Shown here: positions 1 through 9,594 of the stretch, one piece after another | Position numbering within the stretch: the stretch's first letter is position 1 | Layout of the letters: each line of letters starts with the position of its first letter | Assembly (NCBI RefSeq): GCF_014640295.1 | Contig: NZ_BMGR01000019.1 | Location: forward strand, 1-64,000 | Origin: Paenibacillus abyssi | GTDB taxonomy: Bacteria; Bacillota; Bacilli; Paenibacillales; Paenibacillaceae | Reading direction: 5' to 3' | DNA length: 64,000 bases | Translations under genes and position numbers: made by a program | Notes under the pieces: generated by a model | What the model was told of the DNA's origin: nothing | Databases searched by the model: none | Seen by the model: the letters and a program-made list of their open reading frames with translations, nothing else

Positions 1-192
1 TGGCCCCTCCTGTGACCGGACTTTCACCGGCTAGAGAATGCGTGCTTAGCTGGGCACGCCATGCAAAAAAAGACCGCACATCTATGCGCAGTCAGCATGA
101 TTACTATTCGGTTCGCGGCGATAGGAGGTACTCCGCCTCAGCGGCCGGATAACTTTTCGTCCATGTATGGTCCGCCCGCATCTGATCATCAC

Positions 193-924
193 TCAATAAA
201 AAAAAAAATACGTATAGTCCGCTTTCCTGCCCCGGTCCGGCAAAGGATCATTCCAGGTCACGTCCATATGGTACCAAACCCCGTCAACCTGCACGAGATT
301 CCATGCATGATCGCCGGTGGCGACTGTCCCTTCTACGATCCGGCTCGGAATGCCGGCCATATTCAGCATCTTGTTCGCTAACAGCGAATAGCCCTGGCAC
401 ACCGCAAGCCCGCTGTCCAATGCATCGTAAGCCGTATACCGTTGATAACTCCGATCGTAAGCTACGTTGTAGATGATCCAATCATGGATTTGCTTGACGA
501 TCTGATCGTCATCCATTCCATTCTTAATAATATCTGTTAATATTGCTGAAACCCTTCGATCGACAAATGCCGTCTGTTCCTGCGATTCCCTGTATACAAA
601 TTCAAGCTTGATCTTCGCATTGGAACTCCAGGTTTGGATGGTATAGAAATAGGAGTCAACAATATATCCCGTATAATCGTCCGTCTCCAACGCTTCCATG
701 ATGACAGCCGGAAGGCTGGCCGACAGCTCGTCTTTATCGCCTGAATACTGCACCGAGAATTCTTCGTTCCGTATGAGCAAATTGGAGGCGATCCGCGTCT
801 TTAACTCCGCTAAAGATGAAATGGAGGAAGAGTCTGCTATAACAGGCATGAACTTCAATTCGCTGCCTAAACCGACGATGATAACGAATAAGAGTAAACA
901 TAATTTGAATAACATTCTCTTCAT
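193..924 (-). CDS. secreted transglutaminase-like protein, C-terminus frameshifted
   Basis: The ATG at 924 follows a GAGGTG ribosome site; a hydrophobic signal segment (KRMLFKLCLLLFVIIVGLG) comes first. The core carries the Cys-His-Asp triad of the transglutaminase/protease superfamily: Cys in GLAVCQGYS, His in GDHAWNLV and Asp in YHMDVTWNDP. As sequenced the frame ends with YTYFFFY inside a run of 11 A (198-208; T on the coding strand). In the next frame the protein continues as YFLLSDDQM-RADHTW and stops at 104, which is the ending expected of this family. So the gene is probably 104..924 with an indel in the homopolymer. Substrate unknown; a secreted cell-wall or peptide cross-linking/hydrolysing role is inferred from the family only. 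Confidence 0.75.
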   Translation of the reverse strand: MKRMLFKLCLLLFVIIVGLGSELKFMPVIADSSSISSLAELKTRIASNLLIRNEEFSVQYSGDKDELSASLPAVIMEALETDDYTGYIVDSYFYTIQTWSSNAKIKLEFVYRESQEQTAFVDRRVSAILTDIIKNGMDDDQIVKQIHDWIIYNVAYDRSYQRYTAYDALDSGLAVCQGYSLLANKMLNMAGIPSRIVEGTVATGDHAWNLVQVDGVWYHMDVTWNDPLPDRGRKADYTYFFFY

Positions 925-1010
925 CCCTGCACCTCCTCGGTTTTCTTTCATTATAAACAACATCTTCCAAAAAAAGAAACCTTTTCACTCTATCATGTCG
1001 TTGAGGAAGA

Positions 1011-1039
1011 GGCCCATCTGGTAAACAAATGGGCCTTTT
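1011..1039. terminator. hairpin terminator, probably bidirectional
   Basis: GGCCCAT and ATGGGCC arms (1011-1017, 1029-1035) with a TTTT run after the plus-strand arm. It sits between the galactanase stop (1059, minus strand) and the transglutaminase-like start, so it can end the galactanase mRNA, although the minus-strand T tract is weak. Confidence 0.6.
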
Positions 1040-1058
1040 CCACTTTATTATTCTTGTG

Positions 1059-4000
1059 CTATTGGTTTAGAATGCGATGGATCACTTGGCCTGCTTCGGC
1101 ACGGCTCATCCATGCCTGAGGGACAAACAAGTCTGATTTCCGCCCTTTTATCAAGCCAAGCTCAAATGCGGACCGGACGGAGTCAATTGCCCATTGGTCC
1201 ACTTCTTCCATATCCTTAAATGGGAGCGTGATGTCCACTGCTGCGGCTGTCCCATTGGTAATCGAATACGCCGTCATGGCCATGACCGCCATCTCTTGGC
1301 GTGTAATCGCAGCGTTCGGATCAAAGGATTCGCTGCTGCGGCCCTTTACAATGCCAGCCTCGAAAACGGCAGCCACAGCCTCCGCATACCATGCATCCAC
1401 AGGCACATCGGTGAATGGCATTTGCCCGTTAGCTTGAAGCCCCAGCGCGCGAGCTAGCAGTGCGGTAAATTCAGCGCGCGTAATTGAACGCTGCGGTTCG
1501 AAAGCGCCCGGAGCGGTGCCTTCCATGATCTGTTTCGCCGCAAGCTCCTGTATGACATCATGGGCCCAGAATGAAGCCTCTACATCGTCAAACCGGGGCG
1601 TCACCTCGAGAACGGCGTACATGCTGAAATGGTCGATTTGCGCAGTAAGCTCGCCGCCTGTCCAGCTTCCTCCCGCATACTCCATGCTGCCGTCATTTGC
1701 AATATAATAGATGCCGGTCAATCGTCTGTCCGCAGCAGGATCAGCCTTTAAACGAATCGTGATCGGCTGGCTGAAATGAGATATGCCTGTTTCTTCCCCA
1801 TCTTCGGTTTGCAGAACCAAAATAAAGTCGTAGGCCTGGCCGGCAATCTGAACCGTTAAACCGGGATTTCTGCCTGACAGAGCTGTTTCCGCCTCTGCTT
1901 TCCCGATCGGAGTGAAGGATAGCGCCAGCGTACCTTTTTCACCTTCCGGCAATTCGCCCAGCAGGTCCTTCAAGAGCCCGGATGGAAACTCGAGAGTCAG
2001 ATTGTCCGTCTTGATCTCCAGCCGATCATCATTTAACTGGTTTAGAAGCTCCGATGGAAGTTCAACCTTAGAAGCCGTTGGAGGCAGCTCCACTGTCGCC
2101 TTCCCGGCTTGATTATGCTTCAGCTGCTCCGGACCGACAGTCACCGTCTGATTGGTATCCTTGCGATCAGGCGATTGAACCGGATCCGGATTGCTGGGCG
2201 CCGGTTCGCTTGGTGCGGGTTCTGCAGGTGCCGCCTCTACCAACATCAGCTCTACTTGGTCAAAATAACCCCAGACATCTCCCGGCGCCTCAACATCGAA
2301 GCCGATCGTCATTTGACCATCCGTTACCTTGATGTTTTCGACGGTGTACGCATTCCACACATTCCAGCCTGTGTTAACGATATCCGTGCTTAACATCGCC
2401 TTCGCAGCGCCGTCCATCGTTTCCGCGAACAGCTTCAGCTTCGTTTCGCCTCCACCGCCCGAGGCCCATGCTTTCAGCGCATAAGTGCCGTTCTCCAGTC
2501 CGTTAATCGTCTGGGTCAATTGATAGGCATACGGCGTGCCGTACCAGTAGTTAAACGCGTGGCTTCCCGCATATGAATTGCCGGCGTTATTCTCGACCTT
2601 GCCGGCATCCGTCGTTCCGGTCAGCGTCCAATCGGTCAAATCTCCGTTCTCGAAGCCCGGATTCTTGACCTGATTAACAGGAGGCGCTTCAATCAGCTCA
2701 AAATCATCGAAGAAGCCCCACACCTCTCCCGGTGCCTCAACATCAAAACCGATTGTCACTTGGCCGTTCGTGACCTGAATGTTGTCCACCGTATACGGCT
2801 TCCAGACGTTCCAGCCCGTATTCACCGCATCAGTGGTCAATGCCGCACCGCCGTAATTTTCCGCGAACAGCTTCAGCTTCGTCTCGCCTCCGCCGCCGGA
2901 AGCCCAAGCCTTCAACCGATACGTGCCGTTCTTCAAGCCCGTAATCGTCTGGGATAGTTTATAGCTATAGTCGGTATTATGGTGATAGTTAAACGAATGG
3001 CTCCCGGAATGGGCATTGCCGGCGCTCTCATCGATTTTGCCGGCGGTTGTTGTGCCCGTCATCGTCCACCCGGTCAGATCTCCGCTCTCATAGCCCGGAT
3101 TGCTCACCAGATTCGGATTTTCCAGCACGGTGATTTCGATGGATGCCTTTTGGTTCAATCCCGCGACTGTACCTTGTACTGTGAACTTGCCAGGCGTATT
3201 CAACTGCTCGCTTGGGATGCTGTCCCAAGTGACGTCAGCAGGTGAGACCGTGCCTTCATTATAAAGTACGTCGGCTTTATCAGGCAGCGGAGGCGTTTCG
3301 CCTCTCACCGTTGTGATACTTTGCGAAGCGTACACCATGATTGGGGCTGTTTCGGTGATGCTTCCCGGTGTATATTGAAACACTTGGAGTGAGTCAAGCG
3401 CTCTGCCCTGATAATCGAACATCGCCTGATTTTCCCAGCCGTTGCCTTCACCAAGCTTCCAACCTACGCCCGGCAGCCAAGCCGGCTCCCAATAAAAGAT
3501 ACCCAATCCTTTTCCATCATTGACATGATATACCGTATTCATCACGGTTTGAGTGACCAGCTTCTGATTGGCTGCCGAAGCCGGAAAGCCTGCGACCTTT
3601 GTTTCCACTTCCCCTGCGATATTGCCTAAGTCGTCTCCGTTCTCGTAGGTGAACGGATAGGCCGTCTCGGCGACGACAATTTGCTTGCCGTAGCGGGCTG
3701 CCATGTCGTTCATATTCGTCTTTAACTGCTGGAACGTGCCGTGCCAATACGGATAATAAGACAAACCGATAATATCGTAATCGACACCCCGCTGCGTAAC
3801 ATTGTCAAAGAAGCTGCGGAATTTATCATTGCTGCCCCCTTCTGCCAGATGAAGCATGATCTTCGTCGTATGGCCTTGCGGTGTCGTGTCTCGAACCGCC
3901 TTGACGCCCTGCTTCAACAGCTCGGCCAAATTGTCGAATCTGCTCGCGGAGCCCTCGGGATGGATCATCCCGTTATTGATTTCGTTCCCGATCTGGACCA

Positions 4001-4508
4001 TATCCGGATAAGCGTTAACCGCCTTCAGATCATTCATGACTTCAGCCGTGTAGTCATAGACCGCCTGCTTTAATCCGGCAAAATCCAAACCCGCCCATGC
4101 GGCAGGCTTCACCTGCTTGCCCGGATCTGCCCAAAAGTCGGAGTAATGGAAGTCGACAAGCAGCTTCATGCCTGCCGCTTTTACCCGCTGTGCCATCGCC
4201 ACGGTATGGGCCTTATCATTATAGCCTTCTGCTTCTATCGGGTTATTCCATACGCGAAGACGGACGTAGTTCACGCCGTGCTCCTTAAGAATGACCAACA
4301 GATCCTTCTGCCCGCCGCCGTCATAGAATTTGATGCCTTTGTCTTCCAGCGCTTGCAGCGTCGAGATATCTACGCCTTTAATAAATTCGTTCGGATCTGA
4401 CTGCCCCGCAGCTGCGGCTGGTCTCTGCACGTTTACGCCAACAAACGATGTAAGCGCTAACGTAACTGTCACTAAAATAATCGTCCATTTCCGTCTTATT
4501 TGATTCAA
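1059..4508 (-). CDS. cell-surface endo-beta-1,4-galactanase (GH53) with CBM61-like and SLH domains
   Basis: Cleaves beta-1,4-galactan outside the cell. The start is TTG at 4508 behind GGGAGGAAAGGG. Signal peptide about residues 1-34; GH53 barrel about 40-390 with acid/base Glu176 (QIGNEINNG) and nucleophile Glu281 (VVAETAYPF). Then a bacterial Ig-like domain (about 395-465), two similar jelly-roll modules starting NLVSNPGYESGDL and NQVKNPGFENGDL that resemble galactan-binding CBM61, a Pro-rich linker (PAEPAPSEPAPSNP), a beta-rich segment and three SLH repeats (about 960-1149) for S-layer/cell-wall attachment. At 1149 residues it is about three times a bare GH53. It has its own promoter region carrying the 28-bp element shared with the transporter operon. 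Strong call; the CBM61 assignment is by resemblance. Confidence 0.93.
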   Translation of the reverse strand: MNQIRRKWTIILVTVTLALTSFVGVNVQRPAAAAGQSDPNEFIKGVDISTLQALEDKGIKFYDGGGQKDLLVILKEHGVNYVRLRVWNNPIEAEGYNDKAHTVAMAQRVKAAGMKLLVDFHYSDFWADPGKQVKPAAWAGLDFAGLKQAVYDYTAEVMNDLKAVNAYPDMVQIGNEINNGMIHPEGSASRFDNLAELLKQGVKAVRDTTPQGHTTKIMLHLAEGGSNDKFRSFFDNVTQRGVDYDIIGLSYYPYWHGTFQQLKTNMNDMAARYGKQIVVAETAYPFTYENGDDLGNIAGEVETKVAGFPASAANQKLVTQTVMNTVYHVNDGKGLGIFYWEPAWLPGVGWKLGEGNGWENQAMFDYQGRALDSLQVFQYTPGSITETAPIMVYASQSITTVRGETPPLPDKADVLYNEGTVSPADVTWDSIPSEQLNTPGKFTVQGTVAGLNQKASIEITVLENPNLVSNPGYESGDLTGWTMTGTTTAGKIDESAGNAHSGSHSFNYHHNTDYSYKLSQTITGLKNGTYRLKAWASGGGGETKLKLFAENYGGAALTTDAVNTGWNVWKPYTVDNIQVTNGQVTIGFDVEAPGEVWGFFDDFELIEAPPVNQVKNPGFENGDLTDWTLTGTTDAGKVENNAGNSYAGSHAFNYWYGTPYAYQLTQTINGLENGTYALKAWASGGGGETKLKLFAETMDGAAKAMLSTDIVNTGWNVWNAYTVENIKVTDGQMTIGFDVEAPGDVWGYFDQVELMLVEAAPAEPAPSEPAPSNPDPVQSPDRKDTNQTVTVGPEQLKHNQAGKATVELPPTASKVELPSELLNQLNDDRLEIKTDNLTLEFPSGLLKDLLGELPEGEKGTLALSFTPIGKAEAETALSGRNPGLTVQIAGQAYDFILVLQTEDGEETGISHFSQPITIRLKADPAADRRLTGIYYIANDGSMEYAGGSWTGGELTAQIDHFSMYAVLEVTPRFDDVEASFWAHDVIQELAAKQIMEGTAPGAFEPQRSITRAEFTALLARALGLQANGQMPFTDVPVDAWYAEAVAAVFEAGIVKGRSSESFDPNAAITRQEMAVMAMTAYSITNGTAAAVDITLPFKDMEEVDQWAIDSVRSAFELGLIKGRKSDLFVPQAWMSRAEAGQVIHRILNQ
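4449..4462. promoter_or_regulatory. candidate cre (CcpA) site inside the galactanase signal-peptide codons
   Basis: TGTAAGCGCTAACG matches the cre consensus TGWNANCGNTNWCA at all but the last base and is centred on AGCGCT. It lies about 50 bp inside the gene, where bound CcpA could block elongation and give glucose repression, as known for other glycanase genes in Firmicutes. Confidence 0.45.
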
Positions 4509-4581
4509 TTCCCTTTCCTCCCTATTTTTTTATTCATTCCTAATTGTAGTTCTCAGCCGTACTGCCGAACATCGAGACAAA

Positions 4582-4609
4582 CAACTAAAACGAATACACT
4601 TTCTACGAT
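4582..4609. promoter_or_regulatory. 28-bp regulatory element, copy 1 (galactan regulon)
   Basis: A 28-bp block running from CAACTAAAA to TTCTACGAT matches 25 of 28 bases at 11540-11567. Its near edge is 74 bp upstream of the TTG start, against 77 bp in the other copy. Likely the site of the AraC-type response regulator encoded at 11703-13277 (inference from position and pairing). Confidence 0.6.
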
Positions 4610-4654
4610 ATATCATCTTCTTCCATTTATGGAATGCAGTCTTTCCTAACAAAA

Positions 4655-4697
4655 AAAGCTTCTTCACGGTCATTCTTCCGCAAAAAAGCTTCATTTG
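4655..4697 (-). terminator. terminator of the galactan transporter/hydrolase operon
   Basis: On the minus strand an AAGCTT...GCGG / CCG...AAGCTT stem is followed by seven T, just after the intracellular galactanase stop at 4716 and before the 28-bp element of the next gene. Confidence 0.6.
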
Positions 4698-4715
4698 ATT
4701 GGCCTGTTTTAGCTG

Positions 4716-5768
4716 TTATTCGGTATCCGGTGAGCCGGTAAGCGCCTCCATGGATTCCAGCTTACGGCCTGAGAAATCGAACAGCGTCAGATTCGCCCAA
4801 TTGTTCGCATGTCCCACCGACCACTCTTCCTTTGATGGAATCCAGGCCGGCTCCCACCAATAATAGCCGATGCCCCTGCCTTCCGGCGTTTGTTTGATGA
4901 TCCCGATCAGATCGCGAAGATAACTGCCTTGGCCCTCCACCGTCGCCGGGTAACCGTCATGAAGCTGTTCCTCCTTGTCGACGATGAACTGCCTTCCGCC
5001 CGTCGTGTCCAGCGTCCATGGATAGGCTGTTTCCACCACGTTAATGTCCTTATCGAACACCTGCGCAAGCGTGAACAGATTCATGCGAAGATCCTCAAGC
5101 GTACCGTGCCACCACGGATAAAAGGATAGTCCAATCGTATCGAATTCAACCTGATGCTTTTGGAACCTTTCGAAAAAGGCATGGCTGGCCGCAAGGTCTC
5201 CGCCCCGGTCGATATGGATCATCACGTTGATCGACGGATCAACCGCTTTGGCTGCGGCGATACCGGACTTGACCAGCGTCGTGAACCTCTCCCACTGCTC
5301 ATCCGTATCGAATTCCCCGCTAACCTTGCCCTCGTCCCAGAGCATGCCAGGCGTAATCTCGTTGCCGATCTGAACCATGTCCGGCAGAGCGCCCTGCTTC
5401 TGCAGCTCGGATAATACATGTTTTGTGTAGTCATAGACCGCTTCGCATAACCCCTCGAAGCTGAGGCTCTCCCAAGCCTTCGGCTTCCACTGGTTCGCAG
5501 GGTCGGCCCACTTGTCGGAATAGTGAAAATCCAGCAAAAAATGCATATCGAGCGCTTTAATCCGTTTTGCTATGACAATGGTCCTCTCCAGATTGCAAAA
5601 GCCTCCGGCCGGCTCATTCCAGATGCGAAGACGGATCGCGTTCACTCCGCTGCGCTTCAGGATGACTAAAACATCCTCCGCTGCGCCGTTGTCCTCATAC
5701 GTTCCGCCAGACATCTCGATCTCATCCAGAAAGGACATGTCCATGCCATGAATAAAAGGTTTTCCCAT
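4716..5768 (-). CDS. intracellular endo-beta-1,4-galactanase, GH53
   Basis: 350-residue single-domain GH53 without a signal peptide, so it probably cuts imported galacto-oligosaccharides in the cytoplasm. The ATG at 5768 (MGKPFIHGMD) has GGAGG seven bases upstream; an upstream in-frame start lacks such a site. Catalytic Glu137 (VQIGNEITPG) and Glu246 (VVETAYPW) are present. It is the last gene of the transporter operon, 69 bp after the GH42 beta-galactosidase, and complements the surface GH53 at 1059-4508. An exo-acting or oligosaccharide-trimming specificity is possible and cannot be decided from sequence. Confidence 0.9.
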   Translation of the reverse strand: MGKPFIHGMDMSFLDEIEMSGGTYEDNGAAEDVLVILKRSGVNAIRLRIWNEPAGGFCNLERTIVIAKRIKALDMHFLLDFHYSDKWADPANQWKPKAWESLSFEGLCEAVYDYTKHVLSELQKQGALPDMVQIGNEITPGMLWDEGKVSGEFDTDEQWERFTTLVKSGIAAAKAVDPSINVMIHIDRGGDLAASHAFFERFQKHQVEFDTIGLSFYPWWHGTLEDLRMNLFTLAQVFDKDINVVETAYPWTLDTTGGRQFIVDKEEQLHDGYPATVEGQGSYLRDLIGIIKQTPEGRGIGYYWWEPAWIPSKEEWSVGHANNWANLTLFDFSGRKLESMEALTGSPDTE

Positions 5769-5837
5769 CACGAGGCCTCCTTGAAATGCAAGCAATCGGA
5801 CGGCGATTGCCCGCCGTCCAATTACCTGTGAAGTGAA

Positions 5838-7901
5838 TTAAACTTTTCGTTTCAAAATACGGACTCCGTGCTGCTGAAGCTCGACACGGCCTGACACGGT
5901 TTCCCCGGTCTCCGCATCGACATAACCGGCCTGATTCAGCCCGATCTCGCAAGCCGCGCCGGAGAAATTCAGGATAAAGACGTAATCGGACGCACCGTCG
6001 CTGCGAAGCTGTGCCGTGACGCCTGCCGGAAGCTCGGCATCGATCGCGCGGCGAACGCCGGCATCCTTAATCAACCGGCCGTAGAAGGCATCGTAAAACG
6101 CCGGGTCACTTACGCGCGCGGCCAGATAGTAAGCTTTGCCTTTGCCAAACGCATGTACGGTAAGGGCTGGTCTGCCTGCATAAAAATCATCTTCGTACAC
6201 GGCAAGGACGTCAGCGCCTTCCGCATGAATCAGCTCACAAAGCTCATGAACCTGGTAGCTGCCGTCAAGTCCGAGCGCATTGCCCGCCTGCAGCACGATT
6301 CCGTTGCGGTCATGATCGTGAAGCCCTTCAATCTCCTCCGCCCAGATGCCAAGCGTGCTCCGAAGCGGCCCCGGGAATCCGTTCAAGTAACACAAGTCGT
6401 TCTCATTGACGACGCCTGACCAATAGGTCACGGCCACTGTGCCGCCGTCGCGGACGAACTGCTCGATGCGCGCTCCCGCCTCTTCCCTAAGCAGATAAGC
6501 CATCGGCACAAGAAGCAGCTTATACTTCGACAGATCATCCTCCGACCCGATAATATCGGTCGGCACGCCCTGCTCCCATAATGCGCGATAGTGCTGCACC
6601 ACTGTCTTCTCATAATGGATGCCGCCGTTGCGCGGACCTTGGGCATCATTTACCGCCCACCGGTTGTCCCAGTCGAACAAGATAGCCGCTTCGGCAGGCA
6701 CTGTTGTCCCGATGACTTCCGTCAATCCGGCCAGCGTTTCGCCCAGCGACGACACGTCCTTGAACACCCGTGTATGCTCATGGCCTACATGGTCGACAAC
6801 CGCTCCATGAAATTTCTCGCTGGAGCCCCGGCTCTTGCGCCATTGGAAATACTGCACCGTATCCGATCCGTGCGCCACCGCCTGCAGCGAGGACAAGCGG
6901 TGCATGCCAGGCCGCTTCAGCTTGCTGACCGGCTGCCAATTCGTCAGGCTCGGCGTGCTCTCCATCAGCATGAAAGGCTTCTGCTTCAGCGTGCGGAACA
7001 AGTCGTGATTGAACGCGAACCAGGAGGCAATATTGCCTTCCGAAGCTGCTTCATGCCATGTCGGATACGCATCCCACGAGATCACATCCAGCACCTCCGC
7101 GAATTTGCGGTAATCCAGATCATAGAACAGATCCATCATATTTGTCGTGCATGGAAGATCTGCATTAGCCGCCTTGAGCGGAGCGATCTCATGCTTATAG
7201 AAGTCGATCGTCTGGTCGGTTACAAAACGCTTCCAATCCAGGTTTTGTCCGTGAACCTGCGTCTCGCCGTGCGGGGCAGGCGACTCCACTTGCGACCAAT
7301 CCGTATAGGTGTGGCTCCAGAACGTTGTCCACCATGCGCGGTTCAACGCTTCCAAGGTGCCGTATTTGCGTTTTACCCACGCCCGGAAAGCATCCTGGCA
7401 ATAATCGCAGTGGCAGTCGCCGCCGAACTCGTTGGAAATATGCCAGCCGACAACGGCTGGATGCGAAGCATAGCGCTCAGCCAGCTTGCTGTTCATGATC
7501 GCGACCTTCTCGCGGTACACCGGCGAGGTGAAACAGTGGTTGTGGCGGAAGCCGTGAAGATTGCGTGTGCGGTTGGCCTGAACGCGCAGGACTTCCGGGT
7601 ACTTCTGCGACATCCATGCCGGCCGTGCTCCGCTAGGCGTAGCCAGCCAGGCATATAGCCCGTTCCCGGCAAACGTGTCTAATACATGATCAAGCCATTC
7701 GAAATTGAATTCCCCTTCTGCAGGCTCCAAGGTCGCCCAAGAGAAAATGCCTACCGCCATGACATTACAATGGGCCAATTTCATTAATCGAATATCTTCT
7801 TCGAACACCTTCGGGTCGTGCAGCCATTGATCCGGATTATAATCGGCGCCGTGCATGAACACGGGCAGCTTGCTGCTGATTGGCGGAACCTTTTTCTCCA
7901 T
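5838..7901 (-). CDS. beta-galactosidase, GH42
   Basis: Hydrolyses terminal beta-galactosyl residues of imported galacto-oligosaccharides. 687 residues, the usual GH42 length. N-terminal barrel with acid/base Glu158 (GWHISNEFGGDCH) and nucleophile Glu314 (FMLMESTPS), followed by the trimerisation/flavodoxin-like domain and a C-terminal beta domain. The cysteines CHCDYC right after the acid/base belong to the zinc cluster seen in many GH42 enzymes. No signal peptide, so cytoplasmic. It lies between the binding protein gene and the intracellular GH53, matching a transport-then-hydrolyse pathway. Functional analogue of B. subtilis GanA (GanA is also GH42), but the locus differs in transporter and regulator, so no symbol is given. 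Confidence 0.93.
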   Translation of the reverse strand: MEKKVPPISSKLPVFMHGADYNPDQWLHDPKVFEEDIRLMKLAHCNVMAVGIFSWATLEPAEGEFNFEWLDHVLDTFAGNGLYAWLATPSGARPAWMSQKYPEVLRVQANRTRNLHGFRHNHCFTSPVYREKVAIMNSKLAERYASHPAVVGWHISNEFGGDCHCDYCQDAFRAWVKRKYGTLEALNRAWWTTFWSHTYTDWSQVESPAPHGETQVHGQNLDWKRFVTDQTIDFYKHEIAPLKAANADLPCTTNMMDLFYDLDYRKFAEVLDVISWDAYPTWHEAASEGNIASWFAFNHDLFRTLKQKPFMLMESTPSLTNWQPVSKLKRPGMHRLSSLQAVAHGSDTVQYFQWRKSRGSSEKFHGAVVDHVGHEHTRVFKDVSSLGETLAGLTEVIGTTVPAEAAILFDWDNRWAVNDAQGPRNGGIHYEKTVVQHYRALWEQGVPTDIIGSEDDLSKYKLLLVPMAYLLREEAGARIEQFVRDGGTVAVTYWSGVVNENDLCYLNGFPGPLRSTLGIWAEEIEGLHDHDRNGIVLQAGNALGLDGSYQVHELCELIHAEGADVLAVYEDDFYAGRPALTVHAFGKGKAYYLAARVSDPAFYDAFYGRLIKDAGVRRAIDAELPAGVTAQLRSDGASDYVFILNFSGAACEIGLNQAGYVDAETGETVSGRVELQQHGVRILKRKV

Positions 7902-7926
7902 CTCTCTCGATCTCCTTTGTCGTGAT

Positions 7927-7957
7927 AAAGAAAGGAGGGGACACTTGTCTCCTCCTG
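7927..7957 (-). terminator. intercistronic hairpin, likely partial terminator or mRNA stabiliser
   Basis: Minus-strand AGGAGGAGACA and TGTCCCCTCCT arms (7933-7956) with a short loop and TTTCTTT after it. It sits between the binding-protein stop and the beta-galactosidase ribosome site, a usual position for lowering downstream expression relative to the abundant binding protein. Confidence 0.5.
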
Positions 7958-7968
7958 CTCTTTATTGA

Positions 7969-9531
7969 TTATTGTTGGTTAGCCAGGAAAGCGTCGATCT
8001 GGCTTTGCAGCTCTTGCTGAATCTCATTGATGCCAGCCGCTTCCAGCTGCTTCAACAGCTCGGCCTGCCCTTTGTCGATGTCCGGGATCAAACCGTATTC
8101 CAGCGGGATTGCATAGCGGAGCATCACATTTCCTACGCTCGCCACCTGGTTCTTCACCTTGGAATCATCGAATACAAAGGTTTCCAGCGGGAAGTGGTGC
8201 AGCTTGGATTCCCACTCAGCGGACATGTCGATCGCTTCCTGCGGATAAGAGGCATCCGTACGGTTCAGCGGGGAGTTAAAACCCCAGTTCGAGAATCCGG
8301 TATAGTTCGCAGCGCTTGGCCCTGCATTGAACTTGTCATCGCCTACAGGCTCATAGTGCGTGCCTGCAATGCCGTACATGACAAGATCATGCAGCTCTTT
8401 ATCGTTTTGCATCAGATCGATGAACATGAGCGAGCGCTCCACCTTCTTGGATGTTGCATGGATCGCCATGCCGTTCTGGGTTGAGATCGCGCCGATTTTC
8501 TTTTTGTCCGGCGTAAGATCCGCAATTGCCATTTCCAGATCCGGCGTATCTCTGCGTGCTTCGGCTACATTTGCCGCAACGGTACCCAGGTTTTGCGCGT
8601 AGGAAGCCACTTTGCCTGCTTTAATATCCTGCCATACGTCATTTTTGTTGCTGACAACGTTTTTCGACCAAGCGCCGTTATCCGCCAGATCTTTGTAGTA
8701 AGTCAACAGCGATTTGAATTCCGGCGTATCGTATACGTTGAAGAGCTGGCCTGAAGCATCATCCAGCTTGTATGCTAACGGTACATTGTAGTCCACCAGA
8801 TTCCATTCATTCTGCTGCTCGAGCAAAATTTGGTCCAGCTCATGCCATTTCCAGCCGTCAGCGGCTTTCGCGCCATAAGCGGTAACGCCCTTCTCATTCG
8901 CAGCAATCGCCTTCACATAATTCGCAAAGCTTTCCGGGCTGTTCACCGGCTCAAGATTGTGCTTTTGGCGCAGGTCTTCACGGATCAGAACGACTTTGTC
9001 CGTCACTTCGGTATTGTTATGAGGCACCATATACAGCTTGCCGTCTACTTTTGCCTGTTCCCAAGCTACCTTCGGCATCGCTGCCCAGGTTTGCGGCATA
9101 TTGGTGGACAGCATATCCTCGGTCAATTCCAGGAAACCGCCCTTCAAGGCCTGGTCGTTATAGAACGCCCAGTTCGCTGTATAAGCGATGTCAAAATCTT
9201 CGTTTGCAGCGAATTTCAACGGATATTTTTGCGTCCAGTCGGACCAGTCCAGAAACTCCACTTCTACGGTTGCATTGATTTTTTCCTTCAGCTTGTTATT
9301 CAGCTCTGTGAATACCACGTCATAATCAACAGGCTTTGCACCGACCATGAGCAGCTTCAGCGTCAATTCCTCCGACGTTCCGCCATTGTTCGCTCCTGCG
9401 TCTGCACCGGATTGCGACCCGTTGTCTACGGCTGCTCCGTTGTTCGCATTGTTTCCGCATGCGGAAACAATAAGCGCCAGCGCCATGAAGATCGTCAATA
9501 CTAACGTCGCATATCTTTTCTTGTGTTGCAT
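7969..9531 (-). CDS. ABC transporter extracellular sugar-binding lipoprotein (LplA-like)
   Basis: 520-residue solute-binding protein of the large family that works with LplB/YtcP permeases. Signal peptide with lipobox IVSAC at about residues 21-25, so it is lipid-anchored outside the membrane. Position in the operon directly after both permease genes and before two galactan-cleaving enzymes points to beta-1,4-galacto-oligosaccharides as ligand (inference). No ATPase gene is present nearby; transporters of this type usually share a housekeeping MsmX-like ATPase encoded elsewhere. Confidence 0.9.
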   Translation of the reverse strand: MQHKKRYATLVLTIFMALALIVSACGNNANNGAAVDNGSQSGADAGANNGGTSEELTLKLLMVGAKPVDYDVVFTELNNKLKEKINATVEVEFLDWSDWTQKYPLKFAANEDFDIAYTANWAFYNDQALKGGFLELTEDMLSTNMPQTWAAMPKVAWEQAKVDGKLYMVPHNNTEVTDKVVLIREDLRQKHNLEPVNSPESFANYVKAIAANEKGVTAYGAKAADGWKWHELDQILLEQQNEWNLVDYNVPLAYKLDDASGQLFNVYDTPEFKSLLTYYKDLADNGAWSKNVVSNKNDVWQDIKAGKVASYAQNLGTVAANVAEARRDTPDLEMAIADLTPDKKKIGAISTQNGMAIHATSKKVERSLMFIDLMQNDKELHDLVMYGIAGTHYEPVGDDKFNAGPSAANYTGFSNWGFNSPLNRTDASYPQEAIDMSAEWESKLHHFPLETFVFDDSKVKNQVASVGNVMLRYAIPLEYGLIPDIDKGQAELLKQLEAAGINEIQQELQSQIDAFLANQQ

Positions 9532-9594
9532 GGCTGAATTTCCCCCTAATAATGAAGTGTTTTTTTGAATATTGATAACCAGGTTTCCCTGAGA

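Noticed and set aside
1-103. Possible end of a mobile element or coding tail at the window edge (CGGACTTTCACCGGCTAGAG)
   Set aside because: Too little sequence and no terminal repeat visible; cannot be assigned.
6591-7658. 355-codon plus-strand frame opposite the beta-galactosidase
   Set aside because: Antisense shadow of a high-GC third position gene; composition rich in Arg, His and Leu.
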